This document shows, piece after piece, positions 16,347 through 25,883 of a stretch of DNA of 58,305 bases. The position numbers and the translations under genes were made by a program. Below the pieces are notes generated by a model that saw only the letters and a program-made list of their open reading frames with translations, had not been told where the DNA came from and made no database searches. Source of the stretch: Curvibacter sp. (GTDB taxonomy: Bacteria > Pseudomonadota > Gammaproteobacteria > Burkholderiales > Burkholderiaceae_C). Each line of letters starts with the position of its first letter. The first letter of the stretch is position 1. The stretch spans positions 1 through 58,305 of the forward strand of contig JADCGR010000024.1 in assembly GCA_020248905.1 (NCBI GenBank). The letters run 5' to 3'.

Positions 16347-17660
16347 TCAGCCCAGATAGTTGAACAGCGACAGGCGCTGGATTTGCGCGTAGGTCTGCAG
16401 CGCGGCCTGGTAGCCGGTCTGCTGGTTCTGGAACGCCGAGATGCCGTTGATCATGTCCATGTCCTCGGCACGCGAGCGGTCGGACTCTAGCTGTATGGTC
16501 TTGTCCTGCTGGTTGCCGTCGATGATGTCGGCGCGGCGCAGCAGTTCGCCTGCGATCCCGCGCGCCGACTGCAGGCGCTCCAAGCCGCTGTCCACCTGGG
16601 CCAGCGCCCGCGAGAGGTTCTGGGCCAGCAGGTGGCCGTTGGGCTTGCGGTCCACGCCGGCGATGGCGGCGTCCAGCACCCGGAAAAGATCGGTGCGCGT
16701 GCTCGGGGTGATGACCACAGTGTCGCCATTGCCTGGCGCGCCGCGTGTGATGAAGGACAGCCCGTCAAACTGCACGTCCTGACCGTCCACGTAGGGCTGG
16801 TTGGACACCACGGCCGTGGCCGCCGCGCCGGTGGGATCGGCTAGGGGGTCATAGCGGTACACGTCGTAGGTGATCGTCGGTGGCAGGGCTGGGTTCAGCG
16901 CGTTGGGCGTCACGTTGTAGGAGAGCACGTAGTTCTGGCCTGTCAGCGCGGTGGGATCGACGATCTGGCCGACATCGCTCCACACCTGGCCGGTATTGGT
17001 GGCGTTGGTGGCGCGCGGCGGCACCATGGCCGCCCGGGTGGCGGCCAGCGCCGTCGGTGATGCAGCCAGGCTGCCCGTCCCGAGATCAAGGTTGAACACG
17101 CCATTGCCGCTGGACACGTTCATGAAGACGGCCTGGCCATCCATGGCCGAAGGAATCGACACGGTCGTGCTGCTGCGCTGGCCGGCGATCCCATTGAAAG
17201 TCACGCCTGAGGTCACGTCGGTGAAGGGTGCACCTGCGCTGCCCAGGCCACCAAAGAGCGGTACGCCATTGCTGTCCTGCTTGTTGGCATAGGTGAAGAG
17301 CTGGTCACGCAGGCCGCGCAACTCCTGGGCGATGCTGGCGCGGTTGGTCGGCGTGAGGGCGGCGTCGCCGGCACTCACCAGCAGCTCGCGGATGCGGTGG
17401 ATGATGTCGATGCCGTCGCCCAGCGTCGACTCGGCCACGGCGATGGAATTCTTCTGCAGGGCCAGCGAGCGCTGCTCGACCTCGACACGTGCCTGCCGGG
17501 TGCGCGAGCGCTCGGCCTGGGCCGCACCGGTGGGGTCGTCGCTGGCGCGCAGCACCTTCTTTCCTGCGGAGAGCTTGTCCTGCAGGTCGACCAGCGTGGC
17601 CTGCCGGTTGGTCAGGTTGGCCAGGGCGGCGTCGTAGGCATTGGCTGTACCGAGTCTCAT
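16347..17660 (-). CDS. flgL: Flagellar hook-filament junction protein 3
   Basis: FlgL (HAP3) forms the ring between hook-associated FlgK and the flagellin filament. This 437-aa protein shows the flagellin-like N-terminus (MRLGTANAYDAALANLTNRQ), then DKLSAGKKVLRASDDPTGAAQAE, and a matching C-terminal helix region ending in IQRLSLFNYLG. The middle is a variable beta-rich domain. It is the last structural gene of the flgB-L series, 18 bp after flgK. Secretion through the flagellar export apparatus is expected, and no signal peptide is present. Confidence 0.96.
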   Translation of the reverse strand: MRLGTANAYDAALANLTNRQATLVDLQDKLSAGKKVLRASDDPTGAAQAERSRTRQARVEVEQRSLALQKNSIAVAESTLGDGIDIIHRIRELLVSAGDAALTPTNRASIAQELRGLRDQLFTYANKQDSNGVPLFGGLGSAGAPFTDVTSGVTFNGIAGQRSSTTVSIPSAMDGQAVFMNVSSGNGVFNLDLGTGSLAASPTALAATRAAMVPPRATNATNTGQVWSDVGQIVDPTALTGQNYVLSYNVTPNALNPALPPTITYDVYRYDPLADPTGAAATAVVSNQPYVDGQDVQFDGLSFITRGAPGNGDTVVITPSTRTDLFRVLDAAIAGVDRKPNGHLLAQNLSRALAQVDSGLERLQSARGIAGELLRRADIIDGNQQDKTIQLESDRSRAEDMDMINGISAFQNQQTGYQAALQTYAQIQRLSLFNYLG

Positions 17661-17678
17661 GTTTCAGTTCTCCGGGGT

Positions 17679-19625
17679 TCAGCGGACGATGCTCTGCAGC
17701 AGTGTGTCGAAGACGGTCTGCGCTACCTGCATCATCTTGCCCGCCGCCTGGTAGGCCTGCTGGTACTGGATCAGCCGTGCGGCCTCCTCGTCCAGGTTCA
17801 CGCCCGAGACGGCGGTGCGGTCCTTCTCCAGGTTGGTGGCGATGTTCTGCGACACCGTGTAGGCCGACTGTGCGCTTTGGACGCGCGTGCCGATCTGTGC
17901 GATGGCGCTGGCGTAACCGTCAGTCAGCGGCCCACCGTCGAAGAGGGCCAAGTCGCGCAGGTTGAGCATGGCCTGGGCATTGCCGGCGTTGAGCTGTGGG
18001 AAAAGATTGGCCTTGACGGCGTAGGTGTCGCCCACCTGCGGCACCCCCTTGAGTGTGAGCGACCAGCCGGTATTGGCAGCAGGCGGCGCCGTGGTGCGGT
18101 CGTCGTATTCGATGGCCTGGCCCGGCACGTAGGTGTAGGTCACCGAGTTGGCCGGCACATCGTCGGAGCGGGTGAAGGTGCCCGCCGCAGTGAAGGTGAG
18201 CGTGACGGTCGCAGGCGCAGGCACGCTCAGCGCCGACAGGTTTTGCACCGTGAGCGTGCCCTTATTGGCCACCCCCGCCGCAGCCGCCACAGGGCTGGCC
18301 ATAGCCAGTCCGGCGGGCGAGGAGAACGCGGTGTTGATACTGCTGGCCGCATTGCTGAAAGGCTTGAGCACGAAGCGGTCGCCCGCCGCAGCGGCACCGC
18401 CACCAAGCGTGATGTTCAGCCCATCGATCTGCACCACCTGGGCCGCCGGCAGTAGCGGGAAAGTGAAGGCCGTCTGCACACCGTCCGACAGGCGCTTGAT
18501 CGTGCCGGCGGTGGCGCCCGTGAAGGTCACCTCGTAATCGGAGGCGACGAAGGCAGGCGTGCCGCTGGGGTTGGTCTGCACCGACAGCGCCAGCGTGGCC
18601 GTGCCGGTGTTGCTCGTGGCGGGGAAGCCACCGGGCAGCGCGGCCAAGTTGAAGAGGTTGGTGCCCTGGTTGCCGTTGAGGTCCAGGCCCAGGCGCTGCT
18701 GTTCGTTCATGCGCGTGCCGATGGCCAGCGCCATGCGGCCTAGCAGATTGCCAGCCTCCACCAGGTCCGTGTTCTGGAAGCGCAGCAGGCCGCTGACCTC
18801 GCCGCCGCCCAGCATGGCCTCGTCCAGGGGTGTGGCGGTGCCGGCGATGTTGATGGTCAGACGTGCCTTGGACGGGTTGTTGAAGTCGTCGTTGACGATG
18901 GCCACCGGCGAGACCGTGGTGCCCAGCACCAGGGGCTGGCTGCCTGCCAGGAAGATGCCCATCGTGCCGTCGTTGGCCGGGATGTTGGTGGTCTGGACGT
19001 ACCGGTTCAGATCGCGCACTAGCTGGTCGCGCTGGTCCAGCAGATCGTTGGGGCTCTGGCCCGTGCCCACGGCGCGCGCTATTTCCTGGTTGGCCTTGGC
19101 GATCTGGTTGGCCAGGCTGTTGATGGCCGTGGCATCCGTCTTGAGCTGGCCCAGGGTGCCGATGCGCAGCTGGTCCAGCTGGCCGGCCAGGTCGCGCATG
19201 CGCGAGGCCGTTTCGTCGGCCCTTGTGAGCACCACGGCGCGCGCGGTCAGGTCAGTGGGGGCGCTCACGATGTCCGAGAAGGAATTGAGCATGTCGGAGA
19301 TCGACGCGCCCAGTCCGTTCTTGCCGACCTTGAACAAGTCTTCCATTTGGGAGAGCTTGTCCAGCCGCGTCTTGTCGCCGGACTCGACCGACTGCGCAAT
19401 CGCAGCCTGCCGCGTGAGGAAGTCGCTGTAGGTTCGCGTGACGGTGAGGATGTCCACGCCCTTGCCGAAGTAGCCCGAGCCCGTGAACTCCCCCGGGATG
19501 TTCTGCTGGATCACCGACTGGCGCGAGTAGCCCGGCGTGTTGACGTTGGCAATATTGTTGCTGACGGTCTGCAGCGCCGCTTGGTTGGCTTGCAGCGCGA
19601 GCACACCGATGTTCATGATGCCCAT
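17679..19625 (-). CDS. flgK: Flagellar hook-associated protein 1
   Basis: FlgK (HAP1, 648 aa) is the first hook-filament junction protein. It has the rod/hook N-terminal motif LQTVSNNIANVNTPGYSRQS and a C-terminal stretch NLDEEAARLIQYQQAYQAAG that completes the D0 coiled coil. The start MGIMNIGVLALQANQAAL at 19625 is the conserved family start; a long in-frame extension upstream is only the antisense-like reading of flgJ and is discarded. A large variable domain lies between. It starts 13 bp after flgJ. Confidence 0.96.
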   Translation of the reverse strand: MGIMNIGVLALQANQAALQTVSNNIANVNTPGYSRQSVIQQNIPGEFTGSGYFGKGVDILTVTRTYSDFLTRQAAIAQSVESGDKTRLDKLSQMEDLFKVGKNGLGASISDMLNSFSDIVSAPTDLTARAVVLTRADETASRMRDLAGQLDQLRIGTLGQLKTDATAINSLANQIAKANQEIARAVGTGQSPNDLLDQRDQLVRDLNRYVQTTNIPANDGTMGIFLAGSQPLVLGTTVSPVAIVNDDFNNPSKARLTINIAGTATPLDEAMLGGGEVSGLLRFQNTDLVEAGNLLGRMALAIGTRMNEQQRLGLDLNGNQGTNLFNLAALPGGFPATSNTGTATLALSVQTNPSGTPAFVASDYEVTFTGATAGTIKRLSDGVQTAFTFPLLPAAQVVQIDGLNITLGGGAAAAGDRFVLKPFSNAASSINTAFSSPAGLAMASPVAAAAGVANKGTLTVQNLSALSVPAPATVTLTFTAAGTFTRSDDVPANSVTYTYVPGQAIEYDDRTTAPPAANTGWSLTLKGVPQVGDTYAVKANLFPQLNAGNAQAMLNLRDLALFDGGPLTDGYASAIAQIGTRVQSAQSAYTVSQNIATNLEKDRTAVSGVNLDEEAARLIQYQQAYQAAGKMMQVAQTVFDTLLQSIVR

Positions 19626-19638
19626 GGTCTGCGATACC

Positions 19639-20493
19639 TCAGCTCTGGACCCGCTGCAGCTGCAGCGTGGTGTTGATGGCGCGGCTAAGCTTGGCTGCGT
19701 AGTCGGGATCGGTGGCGTAGCCGCCGTCCTGCAGACCTTGTGCCCAGCCCTGCACGGAGCCCACTTGCTCGCGCGCCTGCGCGTAGCGCGGGCTGTTGCC
19801 CACCAGCCGCGCGAAGTCGCGGTAGGACTCGGCGTAGGAATCGTAGGCACGGAAGCGCGCGGACGTCTTCTGGGGCACGCCATCCACGTACTCGGTGGTG
19901 GTGACGGTGGCCACCTTGCCCTTCCAGTCCGCCGTCGCCTTGATGCCGAAGAGGTTGTGTGAGGGGCTGCCGTCAGCCATGCGGATCTCGTGCCGGCCCC
20001 AGCCGCTCTCGTGGCCGGCCTGGCCCAGCAGGTAGCTTGCGGGCAGGCCAGTGCTGCGCTCGACCTGCTGCGCCGTGGCGGCATGCTGCTGCACAAAGCT
20101 GCGCGCCGCGTCGGACACCGGCGCCGCAGGCGCTGCATCGGGAGCCGCCGAGGTCTTGCCGCTGTCCTGCAGACCCATCTGCCGCATCAGCTGTCGGGCG
20201 ATCACCTCGCTCAGGCCGCCGGGCTGGCCAGCCATCTTCACGGCAAACTGTTGGTCCAGCAGATCGGTACCGAGGTTTTCGCCCGCGCTCTCAAACATGC
20301 CGCTCTTGAGGGACTCGTTGGCCTCGCGCATGCTCTTGAGCAGCTCGCGCATGAAGAGTGCCTCGAACTGTTTCGCCGTTTCCCTGATGGCCTCGGGCGT
20401 GGCCTGGCCGGCCTGGAACTTCAGGCGGTTCAGGCTGGCGCCGTCGGCAGCCAGCGACTGCTGTGTGGAAAGCAGGGAGGCGGCGGGGTTCAT
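19639..20493 (-). CDS. flgJ: Flagellar rod assembly protein with muramidase domain
   Basis: FlgJ (284 aa) combines an N-terminal rod-cap region (about 1-105, with AKQFEALFMRELLKSMREAN) and a C-terminal peptidoglycan hydrolase (about 125-280). The hydrolase has the glucosaminidase-type motif GQAGHESGWG with its catalytic Glu, and later HNLFGIKA. It caps the growing rod in the periplasm and opens the cell wall for it. The dual-domain form is that of beta- and gammaproteobacteria. It begins one base after the flgI stop. Confidence 0.95.
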   Translation of the reverse strand: MNPAASLLSTQQSLAADGASLNRLKFQAGQATPEAIRETAKQFEALFMRELLKSMREANESLKSGMFESAGENLGTDLLDQQFAVKMAGQPGGLSEVIARQLMRQMGLQDSGKTSAAPDAAPAAPVSDAARSFVQQHAATAQQVERSTGLPASYLLGQAGHESGWGRHEIRMADGSPSHNLFGIKATADWKGKVATVTTTEYVDGVPQKTSARFRAYDSYAESYRDFARLVGNSPRYAQAREQVGSVQGWAQGLQDGGYATDPDYAAKLSRAINTTLQLQRVQS

Positions 20494-20494
20494 G

Positions 20495-21634
20495 TCAGAT
20501 CACTTCCAGCTCGGCGTTGAGCGCACCCGCAGCCTTGATGGCCTGCAGGATGGCCAGCAGGTCCTGTGGCGTGGCGCCCAGCGCGTTGAGGGCGCGCACC
20601 ACGTCAGCCAGCTTCGGCGCCGTGGGCACCTGGATGAAGATGCCAGGCTCCTGGCGAATCTCGATGCTGGCGCGCTCGGCCACCACGGTCTGGCCGCCTG
20701 ACAGCGGGCCGGGCTGGCTGATCACGGGTGTGGAGTTGATCGTGACCGAGAGATTGCCGTGAGCGATGGCACACGGCCCCAGGGTCACGGCCTGGTTGAG
20801 CACGATGGAGCCCGTGCGCGAGTTGATGACCACCTTGGCCGAGGGCACCGAAGCCTGCAGCGGCAGCTCTTCCATCTCGGCCAGGAAGGTGATGCGTTCG
20901 TTGGGCTCGGCCGGGGCGCGCACTTCGACCGTGCGGCCATCCAGCGCACGCGCCACACCATCGCCAAAGCGCGTGTTGATGGCGCTGGCCACGCGGCGCG
21001 CGGTCTGGAAATCGTTGGCGTCCAGGCTCAGCCGCACGCTGTCGCCCTCGAGCAGCGGCGTGGGCACGGCGCGCTCGATCTGCGCGCCGCCGGGAATGCG
21101 GCCTGCGCTCAGGTGGTTGACCTGCACACGGCTGCCACCTGCCGAGGCGCCCGCGCCGGCAACGACCAGATTGCCCTGCGCCAGCGCATAGACCTGGCCG
21201 TCAGCACCGCGCAGCGGCGTGGCAATGAGCGTGCCGCCGCGCAGCGAACGCGCGTTGCCCAGCGAGGAGACCGTTACATCCATGGCCTGCCCGGGCCGTG
21301 CAAAGGCGGGCAGCTGCGCCGTGACCAGCACCGCAGCCACGTTGCGCAGCTGCAGCCGCGTGGCGAGTTCGGGTGGCAGCGCAATGCCCAGCTGCTGCAG
21401 ATAGTTGCTCAGCGTCTGCGTGGTGTAGGGCATCTGCGTGGTCTGGTCACCCGTGCCGTCCAGGCCGATCACCAGGCCGAAGCCCGTGAGCTGGTTGCTG
21501 CGCACGCCCTCGATGGCGGCCACTTCCTTGATGCGGCTGGCCTGGGCGGGCGTGAGCGCCAGCAGGCCTGCGAGGGCCAGCAGCAGGGCGGTGGCGTAGC
21601 GGGCCAGCGTGCGGATGAATGTAGCGGCGGTCAT
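20495..21634 (-). CDS. flgI: Flagellar P-ring protein
   Basis: FlgI (379 aa) forms the P ring around the rod in the peptidoglycan layer. A Sec signal peptide covers about residues 1-32 (LLLALAGLLALTPAQAS). The family motifs RIKEVAAIEGVRSNQLTGFGLVIGLDGTGD (quoted in parts: RIKEVAAIEGVRSNQL and GLVIGLDGTGDQT) and the late LADVVRALNALGATPQDLLA are clear. Length is normal. It is followed directly by flgJ and preceded by flgH after 60 bp. Confidence 0.96.
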   Translation of the reverse strand: MTAATFIRTLARYATALLLALAGLLALTPAQASRIKEVAAIEGVRSNQLTGFGLVIGLDGTGDQTTQMPYTTQTLSNYLQQLGIALPPELATRLQLRNVAAVLVTAQLPAFARPGQAMDVTVSSLGNARSLRGGTLIATPLRGADGQVYALAQGNLVVAGAGASAGGSRVQVNHLSAGRIPGGAQIERAVPTPLLEGDSVRLSLDANDFQTARRVASAINTRFGDGVARALDGRTVEVRAPAEPNERITFLAEMEELPLQASVPSAKVVINSRTGSIVLNQAVTLGPCAIAHGNLSVTINSTPVISQPGPLSGGQTVVAERASIEIRQEPGIFIQVPTAPKLADVVRALNALGATPQDLLAILQAIKAAGALNAELEVI

Positions 21635-21694
21635 GGTGCAGGGCTCAAGTTCTGGCGTGGCGGGTCGAAGATGTCGTCAAGCAGGGTTCTGGCA

Positions 21695-22375
21695 TCACAG
21701 GGGCCAGACGCTCATGAAAAAGCGCGTGAGCCAACCCACGGTCTGCGCCTCGTGCTGCGGTCCGCGGCCCTTGGACTCGACGCGCACATTGGCCACCGAG
21801 CTGGAGTTCACGATGCTGCCCGGCTGGATGGCCAGCGGGTCCACGGTGCCGGTGAATCGCATCACGTCCACGTTGTGATTCAGGCCAATCTGCTTCTCGC
21901 CGGCGATCAGCAGATGCCCATTGGGCAGCACCTCGGTGACGGTGGCAGTGATGCTGCCCGAGAACGTGTTGGCCGCCTCCGTGCCGCCCTTGCCCGAGAA
22001 ATCCGCCTCGCTGTTGGCTCCGATGCGCAGGCGGTTATCGGCTGCAGTGCCCGGGAACTTGAAGCCCGGCACCATGGTGATGCCACCGTCGATGGTGCTG
22101 GTCCGGTTGGCCGTGGAGCTGGACTTCTGGCTGGCGGTGACGTTCTCGACGATACGGATGGTCACGTTGTCGCCCACCTGGCGCGCGCGCCGGTCTTCGA
22201 AGCTGGCGCGATAGGTGGCCGGCTGGAACAGGCTGCCCGTGGGCGTGCGCGCGGCCGGCTGCGCGGTCAGCGGCGCCATGCGCGTGTCGGCAAAGTCCAC
22301 GCGCGCGGGCTCGGGCACCGAGGCGCAGCCCGCAAGCACGCAAACGCCGAGGATCAGGACGAGGTGCTTCATCAC
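21695..22375 (-). CDS. flgH: Flagellar L-ring lipoprotein
   Basis: FlgH (226 aa) assembles the L ring in the outer membrane. A lipoprotein signal ends in VLAGC, with the lipidated Cys at position 17. The body has DNVTIRIVENVTASQKSSS, GKGGTEAANTFSGSITATV, NGHLLIAGEKQIGLN and a C-terminal WLTRFF, all standard FlgH features. It overlaps flgG by 4 bp, so translation of the two is coupled. Confidence 0.96.
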   Translation of the reverse strand: MMKHLVLILGVCVLAGCASVPEPARVDFADTRMAPLTAQPAARTPTGSLFQPATYRASFEDRRARQVGDNVTIRIVENVTASQKSSSTANRTSTIDGGITMVPGFKFPGTAADNRLRIGANSEADFSGKGGTEAANTFSGSITATVTEVLPNGHLLIAGEKQIGLNHNVDVMRFTGTVDPLAIQPGSIVNSSSVANVRVESKGRGPQHEAQTVGWLTRFFMSVWPL

Positions 22376-23154
22376 AGTTGCCCCAGCTTCTGCAGCATCT
22401 GGTCCGAGGTCTGGATGGCCTTGGAGTTCATCTCATAGGCGCGCTGCGTCTGGATCATGGTCACCAGCTCCTGCACCACGTTGACATTGGACGTCTCCAG
22501 AAAGCCCTGCATGAGCTGGCCCAGGCCGTTGGCACCCGGCGTGCCGGTGTTGGCCTGGCCCGAGGCTGCGGTTTCCGCAAACAGGTTCTGGCCACGCGGC
22601 TCCAGGCCGGCGGGGTTGATGAAGCTGGCCAGCGAGATCGTGCCGATGGGCTGGGGGTTCACGTTGCCCGGAATGTTGGCCGTGACGTTGCCGTCGGCCG
22701 AGATGTTGACGTTGGTGGCGTTGGCTGGCACGGTGATGCCGTTGGCCACGGGCAGGCCGTTGCTGGTGACGATCTGCCCCTGCGAGTTGACCTGGAAGGC
22801 GCCGTCGCGCGTGTAATTGAGGGTGCCGTCGGGCATGGTGATCTGGAAGAATCCGTTGCCCTGGATGGCCACGTCCAGCTTGTTGCCCGACTGCTGCAGG
22901 CTGCCCTGCACGAAGCTGCGACTCGTGGCCACTGTGCGTACGCCCAGGCCCACCTGCAGGCCTGTGGGCAGTTGCGACTGCTCGGAGGTGCTGGAGCCAG
23001 CCTGGCGCAGGTTCTGGTACATGAGATCCTCGAACACGGCGTGCGCGCGCTTGAAGCCGTTGGTCGACGAGTTGGCCAGGTTGTTGGAGATGACGTCCAG
23101 CTGCATCTGCTGGGCTTCCATGCCGGTTTTGGCGATCCAAAGGGAATTGAACAT
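22372..23154 (-). CDS. flgG: Flagellar distal rod protein
   Basis: FlgG (260 aa) builds the distal rod. The rod/hook N-terminal motif QLDVISNNLANSSTNGFKRA and the C-terminal motif NVNVVQELVTMIQTQRAYEM are intact, and the length is the expected one for FlgG. The central insertion MYQNLRQAGSSTSEQSQLP is characteristic of FlgG and distinguishes it from FlgF. Its ATG is 26 bp downstream of flgF's stop. Confidence 0.97.
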   Translation of the reverse strand: MFNSLWIAKTGMEAQQMQLDVISNNLANSSTNGFKRAHAVFEDLMYQNLRQAGSSTSEQSQLPTGLQVGLGVRTVATSRSFVQGSLQQSGNKLDVAIQGNGFFQITMPDGTLNYTRDGAFQVNSQGQIVTSNGLPVANGITVPANATNVNISADGNVTANIPGNVNPQPIGTISLASFINPAGLEPRGQNLFAETAASGQANTGTPGANGLGQLMQGFLETSNVNVVQELVTMIQTQRAYEMNSKAIQTSDQMLQKLGQL

Positions 23155-23180
23155 GGCGTCGTCCTGAAGGTGAAGGGATC

Positions 23181-23921
23181 TCAGCCCTGCAGGCCTAGCA
23201 GCTGGCCAGCGGAGCGGTCGTTGGATTCGGCGGTCTGCAGCAGGCGCATCTGCACCTCAAACTGCCGGGCGGTCTGGATCATGCCCACCATGGTTTCCAC
23301 GGCGTTCACGTTGGAGCCTTCAAGCACGCCGATCATGATGCGCGCATTGGCATCGTTGGGTAGCGGTTCACCCGAGGTCGGGCGAAACAGACCGTCGTTG
23401 CCGCGCCGCAGCGGGTCTTCCGCCGTGGGCGTGGCCAGCTTCAGGCGGCCCACCACGGTGGAGGGCTGGTTGCCCGTCTTGGCGCTGATGGTCCCGTCAA
23501 AGCCCAGGCTGATGACCGAGTCGCGCGGCAGCTCGATGGGCGCACCAGCGTCCGACAGCACAGGCAGGCCGGTGCTGGTCTGCAGCACGCCCGTGGGCGA
23601 GATCTCGAAGCCGCCCGCACGCGTGTAGGCCTCGGTCCCGTCCAGGCCCTGCACTGCAAACCAGTTGCCACCCGTGGGCATGGCGTCCAGGTCGCGGCCC
23701 GTGCGCAACGCGGGGCCGGATGCATTTCGATGGCCGGCCGTGGCTTCCAGGGCAAACACGCGAGTGGTCGCGCCTTCGCCGCGCAGCGGCACCGCGCGGT
23801 AGGCGGAGAGTTCGGTCCGAAAGCCGCTGGTGGACACATTGGCCAGGTTGTTGGACAGCACGGCCTGCCGGTTCGCGGCGGCGCTGGCCCCGGTCATGGC
23901 GGTGTAGATGATGCGGTCCAT
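23181..23921 (-). CDS. flgF: Flagellar proximal rod protein
   Basis: FlgF (246 aa) is a proximal rod component. It opens MDRIIYTAMTGASAAANRQA, the typical FlgF start, followed by VLSNNLANVSTSGFRTELSA. It ends with NVNAVETMVGMIQTARQFEV and a short tail. It sits between flgE and flgG with gaps of about 25 bp, as in enterobacterial flg operons. Confidence 0.96.
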   Translation of the reverse strand: MDRIIYTAMTGASAAANRQAVLSNNLANVSTSGFRTELSAYRAVPLRGEGATTRVFALEATAGHRNASGPALRTGRDLDAMPTGGNWFAVQGLDGTEAYTRAGGFEISPTGVLQTSTGLPVLSDAGAPIELPRDSVISLGFDGTISAKTGNQPSTVVGRLKLATPTAEDPLRRGNDGLFRPTSGEPLPNDANARIMIGVLEGSNVNAVETMVGMIQTARQFEVQMRLLQTAESNDRSAGQLLGLQG

Positions 23922-23946
23922 GGTCTGGCTCCTTCAGTGCTGCAAG

Positions 23947-25197
23947 TCAGCGCAGGTTGACCAGGGTCTGCATAACCTGGTCCTGCGTCTTGATGGTCTG
24001 CGCATTGGCCTGGTAGGCGCGCTGCGCGTTCATCATGTTCACGAGCTCGGCGGTCAGGTCCACGTTGGAGTCCTCCAGCGCCCCCGAGCGCGTCAAACCG
24101 AACTTTCCCGTGCCGGGCTGGCCCAGCAGGGGCTGCCCCGAAGTGAAAGTCTCGGCCCAGTTGTTGCCGCCCATGGGCGCCAGGCCCTGCACGTTGCGGA
24201 AATCGGCGAGGGCCACCATGCCCGCCGCCTGTGACTCGCCGTTGGAATAGCGAGCGGTGATCACGCCGGTCTCGGCAATCGTCAGGCTCACGAAGGAGCC
24301 CGAGGTGTAGCCGTCCTGGCTGAGTTTGGTCACGCCAAAGGCGCTGGCGAACTGCGTGACCCCCGAGACGTCCACGGTCGCCGAGATGGAAGGCGTCGTG
24401 GGCGAAGGCGTGTCGATCGTGACCGTGGGCGGCACGGTCGGGCTGACCAGGGCGCCCGTCGCGTCGAATGACAGCGTGAACAGGGGCGTGTTGGCCAGGT
24501 TGGTCGGTGGCGCATCGCTGCTCCAGACTTGCCAGTTGTCCAATGCCGGCGGGCCAGCTGTGCTGGCGGCGCGCGTCATGCTTACGCTGAAGGGAATCGC
24601 ATTGCCCTGCGAATCGAACACGGTCAGCGCGGTGCCATAGGTGGTGTACGGCGGGGTGTTGGTGGTCCTGTTGTAAACCGTCGTGGCACTCGCAGGCAGA
24701 TTGAACTCGGCCGTGATCGCGGTCGTGGCCTGCGCCGGGATCGGTGCGCCAGTGGGCAGGCTCAGCGGACCCGGTGTGGTGCTGGTGGCCACCCCTGTGA
24801 CATCCGTGGGATAGCCCCGAAGTTTTGCTCCCGTGTTGGTGATGATGGTGCCCGTGTTGTCGAGCTTGAAGTTGCCTGCACGCGAGTACGCGATGGAGCC
24901 GTCAGTCAGCTCTAGCTGGAAGAAGCCCGCACCGTTGATGGCAATGTCCAGCGCGTTGCCCGTGATCGTGAGGTTGCCCTGCGTGAACTGCTGGGCCACG
25001 GCATCGACGGCCACGCCCAACCCGGCCGTGTTGGTACTGGTACTGGTGCTCTGCCCGATGGACGAGGCCACGAGCGAGGTGAATTCCGTGCGCGAGAACT
25101 TGAAGCCAGCGGTGTTGACGTTGGCGATGTTGTTACCCACCACGTCCAGGTTCTTGCTGGAAGCGTTGAGTCCCGAGAGGCCGGTCTGGAATGCCAT
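23947..25197 (-). CDS. flgE: Flagellar hook protein
   Basis: FlgE (416 aa) is the hook subunit. It starts MAFQTGLSGLNASSKNLDVV and carries NNIANVNTAGFKFSRTEF, with a C-terminal motif DLTAELVNMMNAQRAYQANA. The middle is a Thr/Ser/Pro-rich variable domain. Length is typical of beta/gammaproteobacterial hook proteins. It is exported through the flagellar apparatus and its length is controlled elsewhere (FliK is not in this window). Confidence 0.97.
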   Translation of the reverse strand: MAFQTGLSGLNASSKNLDVVGNNIANVNTAGFKFSRTEFTSLVASSIGQSTSTSTNTAGLGVAVDAVAQQFTQGNLTITGNALDIAINGAGFFQLELTDGSIAYSRAGNFKLDNTGTIITNTGAKLRGYPTDVTGVATSTTPGPLSLPTGAPIPAQATTAITAEFNLPASATTVYNRTTNTPPYTTYGTALTVFDSQGNAIPFSVSMTRAASTAGPPALDNWQVWSSDAPPTNLANTPLFTLSFDATGALVSPTVPPTVTIDTPSPTTPSISATVDVSGVTQFASAFGVTKLSQDGYTSGSFVSLTIAETGVITARYSNGESQAAGMVALADFRNVQGLAPMGGNNWAETFTSGQPLLGQPGTGKFGLTRSGALEDSNVDLTAELVNMMNAQRAYQANAQTIKTQDQVMQTLVNLR

Positions 25198-25216
25198 GAG
25201 GTTTCCTTCGTTGGAA

Positions 25217-25870
25217 TCAAAGAATGGCTGCGACGCTGGCGTAGGGCACGTTCTTGCCGCTGCCCAGGCCCAGGGTGAGCTGGCCGTCGGTCATCCCCAC
25301 GGCCTGCACGCGGTCGGTACTGTAGGGCTTGGTGACGACGGGCTTGTCGCCATTGACCGCAGTCAGGCGGTAGTTCAGGTTGGGCATGCTGGCATAGGCC
25401 GAGGCGTCCCAGCTAAAGGCGTGGCGCCCCTGAGGCAGGGAGCCGGTATTCACCGTGCCCAGCACATTGCCCGTGGGCGAGAGGATTTCGATCTTCACGG
25501 CGCTGGCCGTGCCACCGAGGTCGAAGGCCGAGCCCACCAGGCCGGTGACGCTGTCGCGCACAAGGTCGGTCCCCGGACGCAGGATGTTGCGGCCGACCAG
25601 CGAAGACGCCTGCAGCATCTGCATCGCGCCAAACTGGCTGGTGATGCCCTCCAGCGTCTCGTTAAGCTGCTGAATGCCGCCGACCGTGTTGATCTGCGCC
25701 ATCTGCGAGGTCATCTGCGCGTTGTCCATGGGGTTGAGCGGATCCTGGCTGTTGATCTGCGCGACCAGCAGTTTCAGAAAGCGGTCCTGCATCTCGGCGG
25801 CTGTGGTGGGCGTGGCCGAGCTGGACGGCGAGGCGCCGAGGGCGGTGTTGACGCTGGTGACGGAGGTCAT
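25217..25870 (-). CDS. flgD: Flagellar hook cap (hook assembly) protein
   Basis: FlgD (217 aa) caps the growing hook and is not kept in the finished structure. The N-terminal segment has QDRFLKLLVAQINSQDPLNP and NAQMTSQMAQINTVGGIQQL, the strongly conserved FlgD core. The C-terminal half is a Tudor/Fn-like domain with WDASAYASMPN and the late VQAVGMTDGQLTLGLG. It is 19 bp upstream of flgE and 13 bp after flgC. Confidence 0.96.
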   Translation of the reverse strand: MTSVTSVNTALGASPSSSATPTTAAEMQDRFLKLLVAQINSQDPLNPMDNAQMTSQMAQINTVGGIQQLNETLEGITSQFGAMQMLQASSLVGRNILRPGTDLVRDSVTGLVGSAFDLGGTASAVKIEILSPTGNVLGTVNTGSLPQGRHAFSWDASAYASMPNLNYRLTAVNGDKPVVTKPYSTDRVQAVGMTDGQLTLGLGSGKNVPYASVAAIL

Positions 25871-25883
25871 GGTGTGCCTGCCT